Shown one piece after another: positions 25,630 through 34,102 of a stretch of 64,000 bases of DNA; positions within the stretch are counted from its first letter, which is position 1, and each line of letters starts with the position of its first letter. The DNA lies in contig JAQTMZ010000008.1 in the NCBI GenBank assembly GCA_028714075.1, forward strand, positions 38,269-102,268, in the 5' to 3' direction. The position numbers and the translations under genes are program-made. The stretch comes from Gallionella sp. (GTDB lineage Bacteria; Pseudomonadota; Gammaproteobacteria; Burkholderiales; Gallionellaceae). Under the pieces are notes generated by a model, which ran no database searches, was not told the DNA's origin, and worked only from the letters and a program-made list of their open reading frames with translations.

Positions 25630-27804
25630 CTACACCGCCGTCAGCTTGGCATATTCCAGCGCCAGCCACTTGCTGCCCGCGCGTTTGAAGTTGACCTGCA
25701 CGCGCGCATCCGCGCCGCTGCCCTCCACGCCGGTAATGACCCCTTCGCCGAACTTCTGGTGAAACACGCGCTGGCCAATGCGCCACCCCAACCCCTCCCC
25801 AGCCCTCCCCTTATCAGGGGAGGGAGCTAGCATCCCCCCTGACAAGGGGGGACTGAGGGGGGTTGATTTTGAAGAAGCAAACGAATTGCGTGCCGTCACC
25901 CGCGGCGTAATCCAATGCAGCAACCCTTCCGGCAACTCGCGCAGGAAACTCGACACCATGCCGTAGCTCACCTGGCCGTGCAGCATGCGGCTCTGCGCGA
26001 AGCTCAGGTACAGCCTGCGCCGCGCGCGGGTGATCGCGACATACATCAGGCGGCGCTCTTCATCCAGCCCGCCGTCTTCGCGCTGGCTGTTCTGGTGCGG
26101 GAACAAGCCCTCTTCCAGCCCGGTGATGAACACGGTATGGAACTCCAGCCCCTTGGCGGAATGCACCGTCATCAGGTGCAGCGCATCGTCCTGGTCGCCC
26201 GCCTGATGCTCGCCCGCCTCCAGCGAGGCGTGGGTGAGGAAGGCGGTCAGGCTGTCGTCCTCGGCTTCATGCACGAACAGCGTCGCCGCATTGACCAGCT
26301 CATTCAGGTTTTCCAGCCGCTCCTCGGCCTCGCGTTTCTTCACGCCGGTTTCGTTCTGGTAATGCGCAAGCAGGCCGCTGTGCTCCAGCACATGGTCGAT
26401 GATCTCCGGCAGCGGCAGCTCGCGCGTTGCGCTGCGCAGCGATTCGATCAGCGCGACGAACGCCGACACTTTGCCGCCCGCGCGCGCCGCCGCATCAAAC
26501 AAAGTCGTGTTGTTGTGTTTCGCCGCTTCCTGCAACTGCTCGATGCTGCGCGCACCGATGCCGCGCGTCGGAAAATTGATGATGCGCAGCAGCGCGTTGT
26601 CGTCGTCGGTATTTTCCATCAGGCGCAGGTAGGCCAGCGCGTGCTTGATCTCCTGCCGCTCGAAGAAGCGCAGCCCGCCGTACACGCGGTAGGACAATCC
26701 GGCGGAAACCAGCGCGTGTTCCAGCACGCGCGACTGCGCATTGGAACGGTACAGCAGCGCGATCTCCCTGAGGTTGATGCCTTCGGAATGCAACTGCTTG
26801 ATCTCGTCGACGATGAAGCCCGCCTCGTCCACATCGGTCGCCGCCTCGTACACGCGCAGCAGCTCACCGCCGCTCTCCGAAGTCCACAGGTTCTTGCCGA
26901 GACGGTTGCGGTTGTTGCTGATCAGCGCGTTGGCCGCGTCGAGGATGTTGCCGTGCGAGCGGTAATTCTGCTCCAGCTTGATCACGTTCTGCACATGAAA
27001 ATCGCGTGTCAGCTCCTGCATGTTGCCGACGTTCGCGCCGCGAAACGCATAGATCGACTGGTCGTCATCGCCCACCGCGAACAGCGAGTTGTTTTTTCCC
27101 GCCAGCAATTTCAGCCACTGGTATTGCAGCTTGTTGGTATCCTGAAATTCGTCCACCAGAATATGCCTGAAGCGCTCCTGGTAATGCTCGCGAATAGCCG
27201 CGTTGCGCGACAGCAGCTCGTAGCAGCGCAACAATAATTCGGAAAAATCCACCACCCCTTCGCGCTGGCATTGCGCATCGTATTCGGCGAACACTTCCAC
27301 CTTGCGCCGCGTATACGGGTCGTAGGCTTCCACTTCATTCGCGCGCAACCCCTGCTCCTTGCTGGAGCTGATGAAACTCTGCATCTCGCGCGGCGGAAAC
27401 TTTTCGTCGTCCACGTTCATCGCCTTCATCAGGCGCTTGATCGCGGACAACTGGTCGCCGGAGTCGAGAATCTGAAACGCCTGCGGCAGATTTGCCTCGC
27501 GGAAATGCGCGCGCAACATGCGGTTGCACAGCCCGTGGAACGTGCCGATCCACATGCCACGCGTGTTGATCGGCAGCATCGCCGTCAGGCGCGTGACCAT
27601 CTCCTTCGCCGCCTTGTTGGTGAAGGTCACCGCGAGGATGCCGTGCGGGCTGACCGCGCCGCTGCTGATCAGATAGGCGATGCGCGTGGTCAGCACGCGC
27701 GTCTTGCCGCTGCCTGCCCCGGCAAGGATCAGCGCGGACTGGTGCGGCAGGGTGACGGCTTGGCGTTGTTCGGGATTGAGGCCGGAAAGCAGCGAGGAAT
27801 TCAT
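25630..27804 (-). CDS. uvrD: UvrD/Rep/PcrA-type superfamily 1 DNA helicase, with in-frame palindromic repeat
   Basis: A 724-residue 3'-5' helicase. It has motif I ALILAGAGSGKTRVLTTR, motif Ia TFTNKAAKEM, motif II VDEFQDTN, motif III GDDDQSIYAFRGA, motif IV NYRSHGNI, motif V LMTVHSAKGLEF and motif VI VAITRARRRLYLSFAQ. Residues about 647-673 (TPLSPPLSGGMLAPSPDKGR and the following Gly-rich residues) come from a REP-like palindrome at 25784-25865, just before the conserved C-terminal Tudor-like segment (RVFHQKFGEGVITGVEG). UvrD works in nucleotide-excision and mismatch repair; the Rep and PcrA assignment is an alternative. It lies directly downstream of dnaG. Confidence 0.93.
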   Translation of the reverse strand: MNSSLLSGLNPEQRQAVTLPHQSALILAGAGSGKTRVLTTRIAYLISSGAVSPHGILAVTFTNKAAKEMVTRLTAMLPINTRGMWIGTFHGLCNRMLRAHFREANLPQAFQILDSGDQLSAIKRLMKAMNVDDEKFPPREMQSFISSSKEQGLRANEVEAYDPYTRRKVEVFAEYDAQCQREGVVDFSELLLRCYELLSRNAAIREHYQERFRHILVDEFQDTNKLQYQWLKLLAGKNNSLFAVGDDDQSIYAFRGANVGNMQELTRDFHVQNVIKLEQNYRSHGNILDAANALISNNRNRLGKNLWTSESGGELLRVYEAATDVDEAGFIVDEIKQLHSEGINLREIALLYRSNAQSRVLEHALVSAGLSYRVYGGLRFFERQEIKHALAYLRLMENTDDDNALLRIINFPTRGIGARSIEQLQEAAKHNNTTLFDAAARAGGKVSAFVALIESLRSATRELPLPEIIDHVLEHSGLLAHYQNETGVKKREAEERLENLNELVNAATLFVHEAEDDSLTAFLTHASLEAGEHQAGDQDDALHLMTVHSAKGLEFHTVFITGLEEGLFPHQNSQREDGGLDEERRLMYVAITRARRRLYLSFAQSRMLHGQVSYGMVSSFLRELPEGLLHWITPRVTARNSFASSKSTPLSPPLSGGMLAPSPDKGRAGEGLGWRIGQRVFHQKFGEGVITGVEGSGADARVQVNFKRAGSKWLALEYAKLTAV
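25784..25865. repeat. REP-like palindrome inserted in frame in the helicase gene
   Basis: Arms CCCTCCCCTTATCAGGGGAGGG and CCCCCCTGACAAGGGGGG form two hairpins, flanked by AACCCCTCCCCAG and GACTGAGGGGGGTT. It resembles the polA insertion in composition and architecture and leaves the frame open. It adds about 27 residues near the helicase C-terminus. Confidence 0.85.
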
Positions 27805-27881
27805 GTTGCGAATTATCCCACAGGATGGCGACCCACCGCTTCGTCACATCCGTGATTCTCTCGCCCAATCGAAAAATTGAA

Positions 27882-29636
27882 TCAGCCGCGTTGCAGCAGT
27901 TGCAAATACTGTTCGCGCTCCGCATCGGTCAGATTAGACAAACCGCCTTGTGTGATTTTTGCCTGCAAAATATGGAATTGCTCGCGGCGCTGGCCATCTT
28001 CGAGCTTGCCCAGTAGCCCGGCAAATTCGGCGGCCACGTCGAAGTTCTCGCCCCAATCGAGCATGTCCGCCTCGGCGCTGGCCAGGGTCTTTTCATGCGC
28101 CGTGCCCTGAAACGATTGGGTGAGCGCGGGGCTGCTCATCGCGAAGCCGTTCTCCCGTAACACATACAGCACGGCGGCCACCGCCTCGGCTTCGCTTCCC
28201 TCGCCATGCCATGCGGCGGGCACTTGCGCGCCCAATTCGGGCTGCGCGATCAGGCACTGCAACAGCAGCCGGTGCGCCGATGGCGGCGGGCGCCCGGCTT
28301 TCCGGAAAGGCTTGCGCGCGGTGCGCGCAACGGGGCTGATCTCATACAACGATTCCAGTTCCTCCTGGCTCACGCCGGAAAGCGCGGCGACTTCCTTGCG
28401 CAGCAATAACGCGGTAGCCGGTGCGGTGATCGCGGTCAGCAGCGGTTTGGCGCGCTGCAACAACTGGTTGCGCCCTTCCTGGGTGCGCAAGTCCAGTTCC
28501 GTGCTGACCTCGCGCAGCAGGTAGCCGGACAGCGGCATCGCTTCGCGCACGCGCTGCTCGAAAGCGTCCTTGCCGAATTCGCGGATGAAACTGTCGGGAT
28601 CATGTTCGACCGGCAGGAACAGGAAGCTGATACGCTTGCCGTCCTGCAGGTAAGGCAGCGCATTCTCCAGCGCGCGCCAGGCCGCCTTCTGTCCGGCCTT
28701 GTCGCCGTCGAAACTGAACACGATGTGCTCGGTCAGGCGCAGCAGTTTCTGCACATGATACGGCGTGGTCGCCGTGCCCAGCGTCGCCACGGCATATTCC
28801 ACGCCGAGTTGCGCCAGCGCCACCACGTCCATGTAGCCTTCCACCACCAGCACCTGCTGCCCGGCGCGAATGGCTTTTTGCGCCTGAAACAGGCCGTATA
28901 GTTCGCGGCCTTTTTCAAACAGCGGCGTTTCCGGCGAGTTGAGGTATTTGGGTTCGCCCTTGTCCAGCACGCGCCCGCCGAAGCCGATGACCTGCCCGCG
29001 CACGTTGATGATGGGGAACATGATGCGGTCGCGGAAGCGGTCGTAGCGTTTGCCGTCATCGCCGGCGATCACCAGGCCGGTCTCGGTCAGCGTGTCGCTC
29101 TGGTAATCCGGGAACGCGGCGGCGAGATTCTGCCAGCCGTCCGGCGCGTAGCCGATGCCGAATTTTGCGGCGATCTCGCCGGAGAGGCCGCGCTTCTTCA
29201 GGTAGTCGATCGCGCGCGGCGACTGCTTGAGTTGCTCGCGGTAATAGCGCGTGGCGGCTTGCGTCACCTCATACAAATCCGGCGCGACTTTCTGGGCGTA
29301 TTCCCTCTGGGCATCTCCCGCTGCGGAACGCTCGTGCGGCACATCCAGACCGACGCTGCGCGCCAGCTCTTCGATTGCCTCGACATAGCCGAGCCCGGCG
29401 TGCTCCATGACAAAACCGATGGCCGTACCATGCGCGCCGCAACCGAAGCAATGATAAAACTGCTTGGACTGGCTGACGGTGAACGAGGGGGATTTTTCGT
29501 TGTGGAACGGGCAGCAGGCGACGAAATTCGCGCCGGCCTTCTTGAGCGGCACATAGCGCTCGACCACATCGACGATATCGAGGCGATTGAGCAGGTCCTG
29601 AATAAAACTTTTCGGAATCAAGCCCGCGCCTTTCAT
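27882..29636 (-). CDS. dnaG: DNA primase
   Basis: A 584-residue primase that makes RNA primers for replication. The N-terminal CHC2 zinc finger is visible (CCPFHNEKSPSF, FYHCFGCGAHG, about 35-62), then the TOPRIM core with VVEGYMDVVALAQLGVEYAV and FSFDGDKAGQKAA (about 255-310). The C-terminal helicase-binding domain is shorter and divergent, as usual. I prefer ATG 29636 (MKGAGLIPKSFIQDLL) over the upstream TTG 29648. It lies in the conserved rpsU-yqeY-dnaG macrodomain, but the usual rpoD is not next; a uvrD-type helicase is. Confidence 0.96.
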   Translation of the reverse strand: MKGAGLIPKSFIQDLLNRLDIVDVVERYVPLKKAGANFVACCPFHNEKSPSFTVSQSKQFYHCFGCGAHGTAIGFVMEHAGLGYVEAIEELARSVGLDVPHERSAAGDAQREYAQKVAPDLYEVTQAATRYYREQLKQSPRAIDYLKKRGLSGEIAAKFGIGYAPDGWQNLAAAFPDYQSDTLTETGLVIAGDDGKRYDRFRDRIMFPIINVRGQVIGFGGRVLDKGEPKYLNSPETPLFEKGRELYGLFQAQKAIRAGQQVLVVEGYMDVVALAQLGVEYAVATLGTATTPYHVQKLLRLTEHIVFSFDGDKAGQKAAWRALENALPYLQDGKRISFLFLPVEHDPDSFIREFGKDAFEQRVREAMPLSGYLLREVSTELDLRTQEGRNQLLQRAKPLLTAITAPATALLLRKEVAALSGVSQEELESLYEISPVARTARKPFRKAGRPPPSAHRLLLQCLIAQPELGAQVPAAWHGEGSEAEAVAAVLYVLRENGFAMSSPALTQSFQGTAHEKTLASAEADMLDWGENFDVAAEFAGLLGKLEDGQRREQFHILQAKITQGGLSNLTDAEREQYLQLLQRG

Positions 29637-29675
29637 CTCTGCCGGCAATGTGCCGACGGAACGGTTAACCGGGAA

Positions 29676-30122
29676 TTACTTGCTGAGTTGCGCCTTGATC
29701 AGTGCGGAGACCTTGCCCATGTCGGCGCGTCCGGCCAATTTGGCTTTGAGCACACCCATCACTTTGCCCATATCCTGCGGGCTGGCCGCGCCGGTCGCGG
29801 CAATCGCTTCGGTCACGGCTGCGGCGACTTCGGCTTCGCTCATTTGTTGCGGCATGTAGGCGGCCAACACGTCCATCTCGAACTTCTCGACATCCGCCAG
29901 ATCCTGACGGCCAGCCGCTTCATACTGGCTGATGGAATCGCGCCGCTGCTTGTTCATCTTTTCGATGATGGCGACGATGTCCGCGTCCGACAATTCGATG
30001 CGCTCATCCACCTCGCGCTGCTTCATCGCGGCGAGCAGCAGGCGGATAGCCCCGAGGCGCGCCGCATCCTTGGCGCGCATCGCGGTTTTCATGTCATCAG
30101 TGATTTGCTGCTTGAGACTCAT
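29676..30122 (-). CDS. yqeY: GatB/YqeY domain protein
   Basis: A 148-residue protein containing only the YqeY domain related to the tail of the GatB amidotransferase subunit. Segments such as AMRAKDAARLGAIRLLLAAM, DADIVAIIEKMNKQRRDSI and the C-terminal PQDMGKVMGVLKAKLAGRAD match the family. It is usually found between rpsU and dnaG, as here. A tRNA-linked role is suspected for the family but not proved. It is co-oriented with rpsU upstream (about 53 bases gap) and dnaG downstream (about 39 bases). Confidence 0.93.
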   Translation of the reverse strand: MSLKQQITDDMKTAMRAKDAARLGAIRLLLAAMKQREVDERIELSDADIVAIIEKMNKQRRDSISQYEAAGRQDLADVEKFEMDVLAAYMPQQMSEAEVAAAVTEAIAATGAASPQDMGKVMGVLKAKLAGRADMGKVSALIKAQLSK

Positions 30123-30175
30123 ATCAAAACCAATTGTCGCATCCAGCAGGGGCGCGACAAATCAGTAAGCCGGAA

Positions 30176-30388
30176 TCAATAAAGCTTGGGGGGGAGAACC
30201 TGGCTGCGCAGGCGCTTGTAATGGCGCTTCACTGCGGCGGCCAGCTTGCGCTTGCGTTCTGCGGTGGGCTTCTCGTAAAACTCGCGGGCGCGCAAATCGG
30301 TCAGCAGGCCGGTTTTTTCCACGGAACGCTTGAAACGACGCATCGCAACTTCAAACGGCTCATTCTCTTTAACTCGTACAGTTGTCAT
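30176..30388 (-). CDS. rpsU: 30S ribosomal protein S21
   Basis: A 70-residue highly basic small-subunit protein: [40 protein letters not shown] and a Lys/Arg-rich C-terminus. Length and sequence are standard for S21, which helps mRNA base-pair with 16S rRNA. ATG 30388 has an AGAAGG site 10 bases upstream. It is the first gene of the rpsU-yqeY-dnaG group. Confidence 0.97.
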   Translation of the reverse strand: MTTVRVKENEPFEVAMRRFKRSVEKTGLLTDLRAREFYEKPTAERKRKLAAAVKRHYKRLRSQVLPPKLY

Positions 30389-30694
30389 AAACGAAATACC
30401 TTCTCTACCCAAAAATTGAGGGCGCGATTCTAGCAAAAGCCCGCACGTTCCACAACCGCGATTTAATGAACGAATTGACTCAATGGAAACAGACTGCCAT
30501 TGCAGAGCAAGTGCCGCCCGATGATAATACGCACTTGCTGCTGCAAGGCCTGCCCACCCGGAGCGCCCGTGCAGGGAATCAAGCCGCTTTTGCGGCGCTG
30601 CGGCAGGGCAAGGCGCACTCCGATTGATTATTTTGACGACCCCGCGCTGCTGACCATTGCACCACGACAATTCAAGCCAACAAGTAAGGACTAT
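30389..30694. other. Divergent intergenic region with a decayed-looking short frame
   Basis: This 306-base gap must hold promoters for rpsU and the hemerythrin gene. A plus-strand frame from ATG 30467 ([15 protein letters not shown]...) runs 53 codons to a TGA at 30626-30628; after a +1 shift the text continues open into the hemerythrin gene. That could be a gene remnant broken by a frameshift, but I recognise no family, so I do not call a gene. Confidence 0.35.
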
Positions 30695-31135
30695 ATGCAA
30701 ACCATCACCGAATACCTATCCGCCGAACACCGGCACTGCGACGACCTGTTTGCCGAGGCGGAAGCCGCAGCGGCAAATAATGACCTGGCTGCCGCAAAGG
30801 CCGGATTTGCCGCCTTTAATCAGGAAACGGAACATCATTTCCTGAAGGAAGAAAACATCATGTTTCCCGCAGTTGAGGAACTTACCGGCGGCAGTTGCAT
30901 GTCGGGGCCTACCAGCGTCATGCGCATGGAGCACGGACAAATGCGCGGGCTGATGGAAGATATACAGGCAGCACTCGAGGCGAAAGACACATCCACTTGT
31001 GCCGGCTTGCTGGAAACCCTGCTGATAGTGATGCAGCAACACAACATGAAGGAAGAGCAAATGCTCTACCGGTTAGCAGACAGCAAATTGGAAAATCGCG
31101 ATAATATCGTTCAGAAAATGCAAGCGCTGCCATAA
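30695..31135 (+). CDS. Hemerythrin (HHE) domain protein
   Basis: A 146-residue single-domain hemerythrin-like protein. Iron-ligand candidates are EHRHCDDLF (His12), [15 protein letters not shown] (HxxxE), [12 protein letters not shown] and [12 protein letters not shown]. This is the HHE cation-binding class, more like DUF438/YtfE-type proteins than the tandem bacteriohemerythrin at 1614. Relatives act in NO or iron-sulfur repair stress. ATG 30695 has AAGGA five bases upstream. It stands alone, divergent from rpsU. Confidence 0.88.
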   Translation: MQTITEYLSAEHRHCDDLFAEAEAAAANNDLAAAKAGFAAFNQETEHHFLKEENIMFPAVEELTGGSCMSGPTSVMRMEHGQMRGLMEDIQAALEAKDTSTCAGLLETLLIVMQQHNMKEEQMLYRLADSKLENRDNIVQKMQALP

Positions 31136-31168
31136 TTGCAAACGCGCTTACCTCTACTAAAAGACGAC

Positions 31169-31195
31169 AAAAAAGCCTGCATTGCTGCAAGCCTT
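31169..31195 (-). terminator. Rho-independent terminator after tRNA-Lys
   Basis: Read on the minus strand, a 7-bp stem GCTTGCA - GCAA - TGCAGGC (one G-T pair) is followed by six T residues. It begins 9 bases past the tRNA 3' end, consistent with tRNA transcription termination. Confidence 0.8.
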
Positions 31196-31203
31196 GTCCT
31201 TAT

Positions 31204-31279
31204 TGGTAGGTCGTGCCAGATTCGAACTGGCGACCAACGGATTAAAAGTCCGCTGCTCTACCGACTGAGCTAACGACCC
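31204..31279 (-). tRNA. tRNA-Lys (anticodon TTT)
   Basis: A 76-nt tRNA read on the minus strand: acceptor GGGTCGT / ACGACCT, D-arm TAGCTCAGTCGGTAGAGCA, anticodon loop CTTTTAA, T-arm with GTTCGAATC, and an encoded CCA. The first acceptor pair is G-T rather than the G-C of E. coli tRNA-Lys. A similar but decayed sequence lies at about 41325-41382. Confidence 0.97.
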
Positions 31280-31358
31280 CCTTCGCAAAGGAGCGCGAAT
31301 TATACGGATTTGGCCCGCACTGTCAACGCAAAATACCGCTTGCCGCAAGGCTCGGCGG

Positions 31359-32039
31359 CTATTCGATTATTTGGTACCGGGTCGGGTCGTCCATGCCGGC
31401 GGAAATGAATCCGGCGCTGCGCAAGCGGCATGAATCGCACACGCCGCAGGCGCGGCCTTGTTCATCGGCCTGGTAGCAGGATACGGTGTGCGCATAATCC
31501 ACGCCGAGCAGGTTTCCCTGCCGAATAATCTCCGCTTTGGGCATATGCAGCAATGGTGCGTGGATGGTTAGCGGATGGCCTTCGACGGCGGCTCGGGTGG
31601 CAAGATTCGCCATGCGCTCAAATGCCTCGATATACGCGGGGCGGCAATCGGGATAGCCGGAATAATCCACCGCGTTCACGCCGATGAAAATATCCTGCGC
31701 CTGCAACACTTCGGCCCAGGCCAGGGCCAGCGACAGCATGATGGTGTTGCGGGCGGGAACGTAAGTAACCGGTATGCCCTCGGTGGGCTGCTGCGGCACG
31801 GCGATGTTGTTGTCGGTGAGGGCCGAGCCGCCAAATCCGGTCAAGTCGATGCTCACCACGCGGTGTTCGCGCGCACCCAATATTTGCGCAATGCGCTGCG
31901 CGGCCGCCAGTTCGGCATGATGGCGTTGCCCATAATCCACGCTCAACGCGTAACAGGTAAAGCCCTGGGCACGGGCCATTGCCAGTATCGTTGCCGAATC
32001 CAGCCCACCGGATAAAAGTACAACGGCATTTTTCATCAT
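31359..32039 (-). CDS. queC: 7-cyano-7-deazaguanine synthase QueC
   Basis: A 226-residue ATP-dependent enzyme that converts 7-carboxy-7-deazaguanine to preQ0 in queuosine synthesis. It has the PP-loop [13 protein letters not shown] (about 10-22), [15 protein letters not shown], and the C-terminal zinc site CGVCDSC with an upstream Cys. I chose ATG 32039 because AGGAC precedes it; the 66-codon upstream extension of the frame is not QueC-like. It lies 17 bases downstream of queE, its pathway neighbour. Confidence 0.95.
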   Translation of the reverse strand: MMKNAVVLLSGGLDSATILAMARAQGFTCYALSVDYGQRHHAELAAAQRIAQILGAREHRVVSIDLTGFGGSALTDNNIAVPQQPTEGIPVTYVPARNTIMLSLALAWAEVLQAQDIFIGVNAVDYSGYPDCRPAYIEAFERMANLATRAAVEGHPLTIHAPLLHMPKAEIIRQGNLLGVDYAHTVSCYQADEQGRACGVCDSCRLRSAGFISAGMDDPTRYQIIE

Positions 32040-32056
32040 TAAATGTCCTGAAGCGA

Positions 32057-32722
32057 TTAGTGCCCGGGGGCGTTGTTCCACAGCAGCTTGTGCAATTGCA
32101 GCAGCATCCTGACCGGCAGGCGGTCGCGCAAGATCCATTCGGCCAACTGTGCGGGATTCAATGTGCCATGCGCGGGCGAGAGCAGCACCGCGCATTTTTC
32201 GGCGAGATGATGCTGCTGCATGATCTGCCTGGCCCACTGGTAATCGCGCTCGTCACACAACACAAATTTTATTTCGTCATGAGGATTCAGCAGCGGCAGA
32301 TTTTCCCAACGGTTTTTTTCGTCTTCCCCGGATGCAGGGGTTTTGATATCGACCACCCGCATCACCCGCTTATCGACTTCGCCGATGTCCAGTGCGCCGC
32401 CGGTTTCCAGCGACACGTCATAGCCCGCATCACACAACGCGCTGAGCAGAAGCAGGCAATTTTTTTGCGCCAGCGGTTCGCCGCCGGTAACGGTCACATA
32501 GCGCGGGGCGTATTCGGCAACCTGCCGGAGGATTTCCGCCATGCTGATGTTTTGTCCGCCCGTGAAAGCGTAAGAGGTATCACAGTAGGTGCAGCGCAAC
32601 GGGCATCCGGTTAACCGGACAAACACTGTTGGCAAGCCGATGCGGCTGGTCTCGCCTTGCAGGGAAAAAAATATTTCGCTGATGCGCAGTTGCGGCTGCA
32701 TGTCCGGATTTTTACAAGGCAT
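32057..32722 (-). CDS. queE: 7-carboxy-7-deazaguanine synthase QueE
   Basis: A 221-residue radical-SAM enzyme that forms 7-carboxy-7-deazaguanine from CPH4. The iron-sulfur motif is CPLRCTYC (about 41-48), preceded by [41 protein letters not shown] and [11 protein letters not shown] are also visible. Length is normal. The start may be 32722 or ATG 32701 ([10 protein letters not shown]); no ribosome site decides it. It follows cpoB in the tol-pal-queEC group and continues into queC. Confidence 0.95.
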   Translation of the reverse strand: MPCKNPDMQPQLRISEIFFSLQGETSRIGLPTVFVRLTGCPLRCTYCDTSYAFTGGQNISMAEILRQVAEYAPRYVTVTGGEPLAQKNCLLLLSALCDAGYDVSLETGGALDIGEVDKRVMRVVDIKTPASGEDEKNRWENLPLLNPHDEIKFVLCDERDYQWARQIMQQHHLAEKCAVLLSPAHGTLNPAQLAEWILRDRLPVRMLLQLHKLLWNNAPGH

Positions 32723-32746
32723 AACAGACTACCGAGGTATGGCTGG

Positions 32747-33541
32747 CTACTTGGAAGTAGCCGGTTGCTTTTTCGCCTTGGCGGCCGCTTCGCTGGTGGG
32801 ATATTTGGTGACAAGTTGCTTGAGTGTTTTTTGCGCGGCCACATCCTGTTCCAGTCCCTTCTGGCATTCGGCGATATCGAACAATACGTCCGCCGCTTTG
32901 GCTGTATCTGGAAAAGCCTTGAGCAGGCCCTGATAGGTATTCAGCGCGTTCTTGTAATCCTTCAGCGCGAGCTGTGCATTGCCCAGCCAGTAATTTGCGT
33001 TGGCAACATGCACCGAGCCGGGATATTTTTTGAGAAATTCCTGGAATGCCTTGGCTGCATTCGCATGGCTCCCGCCCTTGAACAACCCGTAGGCCGCTTC
33101 AAAAGCGCGATTCTCCAGCGTGGGATCGTTTGGATCGGATGAAACCGTTGCGGGCGAGTTGTCGCCGGTTTGTACCGCATTATCTATGGATTCGAAGCGG
33201 CGCAGGCGCGTATCCAGATCCACATAAAAATCCTTTTCGCGCTTCTCGGCATCCTGCAAGCCGTGTGCCAGTTCTTCATTCTGGCCGCGCAGCTTGCGGA
33301 TCTCGCCGTTCAACGCTTCGATCTGACCTTGCAAATCCAGCATCGACCTGGTTTGCTGCTTGACGGCATCTTCCAGCTTGGGCGTATATTCCTCAAGTTG
33401 CTGGATACGCCCCTCAAGCTGCTGGACGCGCCCCTCAAGTTGCTGGATTTGCTTGCGCGCGTCGTCGTCGGAAAACAACCCCGCTTGCGCGGGAACGACA
33501 AAGCACAAGGCCAATAACAGGAGGGCTCGCTGCTTCAGCAT
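32747..33541 (-). CDS. cpoB: Cell division coordinator CpoB (YbgF), TPR protein
   Basis: A 264-residue periplasmic protein with a signal peptide (MLKQRALLLLALCFVVPAQA), an N-terminal trimerising coiled coil (about 30-105: IQQLEGRVQQLEGRIQQLEE) and a C-terminal TPR domain (about 140-255: AFEAAYGLFKGGSHANAAKA, FLKKYPGSVHVANANYWLGN, LKAFPDTAKAADVLFDIA). CpoB links PBP1B activity with the Tol machine during outer-membrane constriction. It is the last gene of the tol-pal cluster. Confidence 0.95.
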   Translation of the reverse strand: MLKQRALLLLALCFVVPAQAGLFSDDDARKQIQQLEGRVQQLEGRIQQLEEYTPKLEDAVKQQTRSMLDLQGQIEALNGEIRKLRGQNEELAHGLQDAEKREKDFYVDLDTRLRRFESIDNAVQTGDNSPATVSSDPNDPTLENRAFEAAYGLFKGGSHANAAKAFQEFLKKYPGSVHVANANYWLGNAQLALKDYKNALNTYQGLLKAFPDTAKAADVLFDIAECQKGLEQDVAAQKTLKQLVTKYPTSEAAAKAKKQPATSK

Positions 33542-33544
33542 TGT

Positions 33545-34078
33545 TTACCTGGCGTAAATCAAATCGGTGCGGCGGTTCTGTTTCCAGGATGCTTCGTCAT
33601 GGCCTTTTGCCCTTGGCTTTTCTTCACCATAGCTGACGCTTTCCGACTGCCCCGCATTGGCACCGCCCAGCTCCAGCATTTTCTTCACACCATCGGCACG
33701 GCGTTGACCGAGACCCAGGTTGTATTCGTTGCTGCCGCGCTCATCGCAATTGCCTTCCAGGCGCACTTTGCGGTTGGCGTGTTCGCTCAAATACCTGGCA
33801 TGCGCTTGCACGGTCGGCTTGTCTTCATCCTGCACCGCAGCCACGTCGAATGGGTAGTACACGCTGCGTTTGGCCAGAATGCTGTTCGGGTCATTCAGCG
33901 GGTCGACTTCGGCTCTTACAGGGGCGGCAGGAGCAGCCACAGGTGCTTCGGCTTTAGGTTCGGGAGCGGGAGCAGGTGCAGCCACCGGCTCAGGTGCGGC
34001 TACGGTTTCTTTTGGTTTCTCGCTGGCGCATGCAACAAGCAAATTCACCAATACAATACTGATAATGAGCTTTTTCAT
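33545..34078 (-). CDS. pal: Peptidoglycan-associated lipoprotein Pal
   Basis: A 177-residue outer-membrane lipoprotein with lipobox LLVAC (Cys17), then a Pro/Ala-rich linker (about 22-55) and an OmpA-like peptidoglycan-binding domain (about 65-177). Visible family residues include SVYYPFDVAAV, LEGNCDERGSNEYNLGLGQR and the terminal RTDLIYAR. Pal anchors the outer membrane to the wall and is recycled by TolB. It sits 24 bases downstream of tolB. Confidence 0.97.
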   Translation of the reverse strand: MKKLIISIVLVNLLVACASEKPKETVAAPEPVAAPAPAPEPKAEAPVAAPAAPVRAEVDPLNDPNSILAKRSVYYPFDVAAVQDEDKPTVQAHARYLSEHANRKVRLEGNCDERGSNEYNLGLGQRRADGVKKMLELGGANAGQSESVSYGEEKPRAKGHDEASWKQNRRTDLIYAR

Positions 34079-34102
34079 GACATTCCCCTTCGCTAGGTTA
34101 AG

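Noticed and set aside
30467..30628. A 53-codon gene before the hemerythrin gene
   Set aside because: No family match and no ribosome site; left as a possible frameshifted remnant in the intergenic entry.
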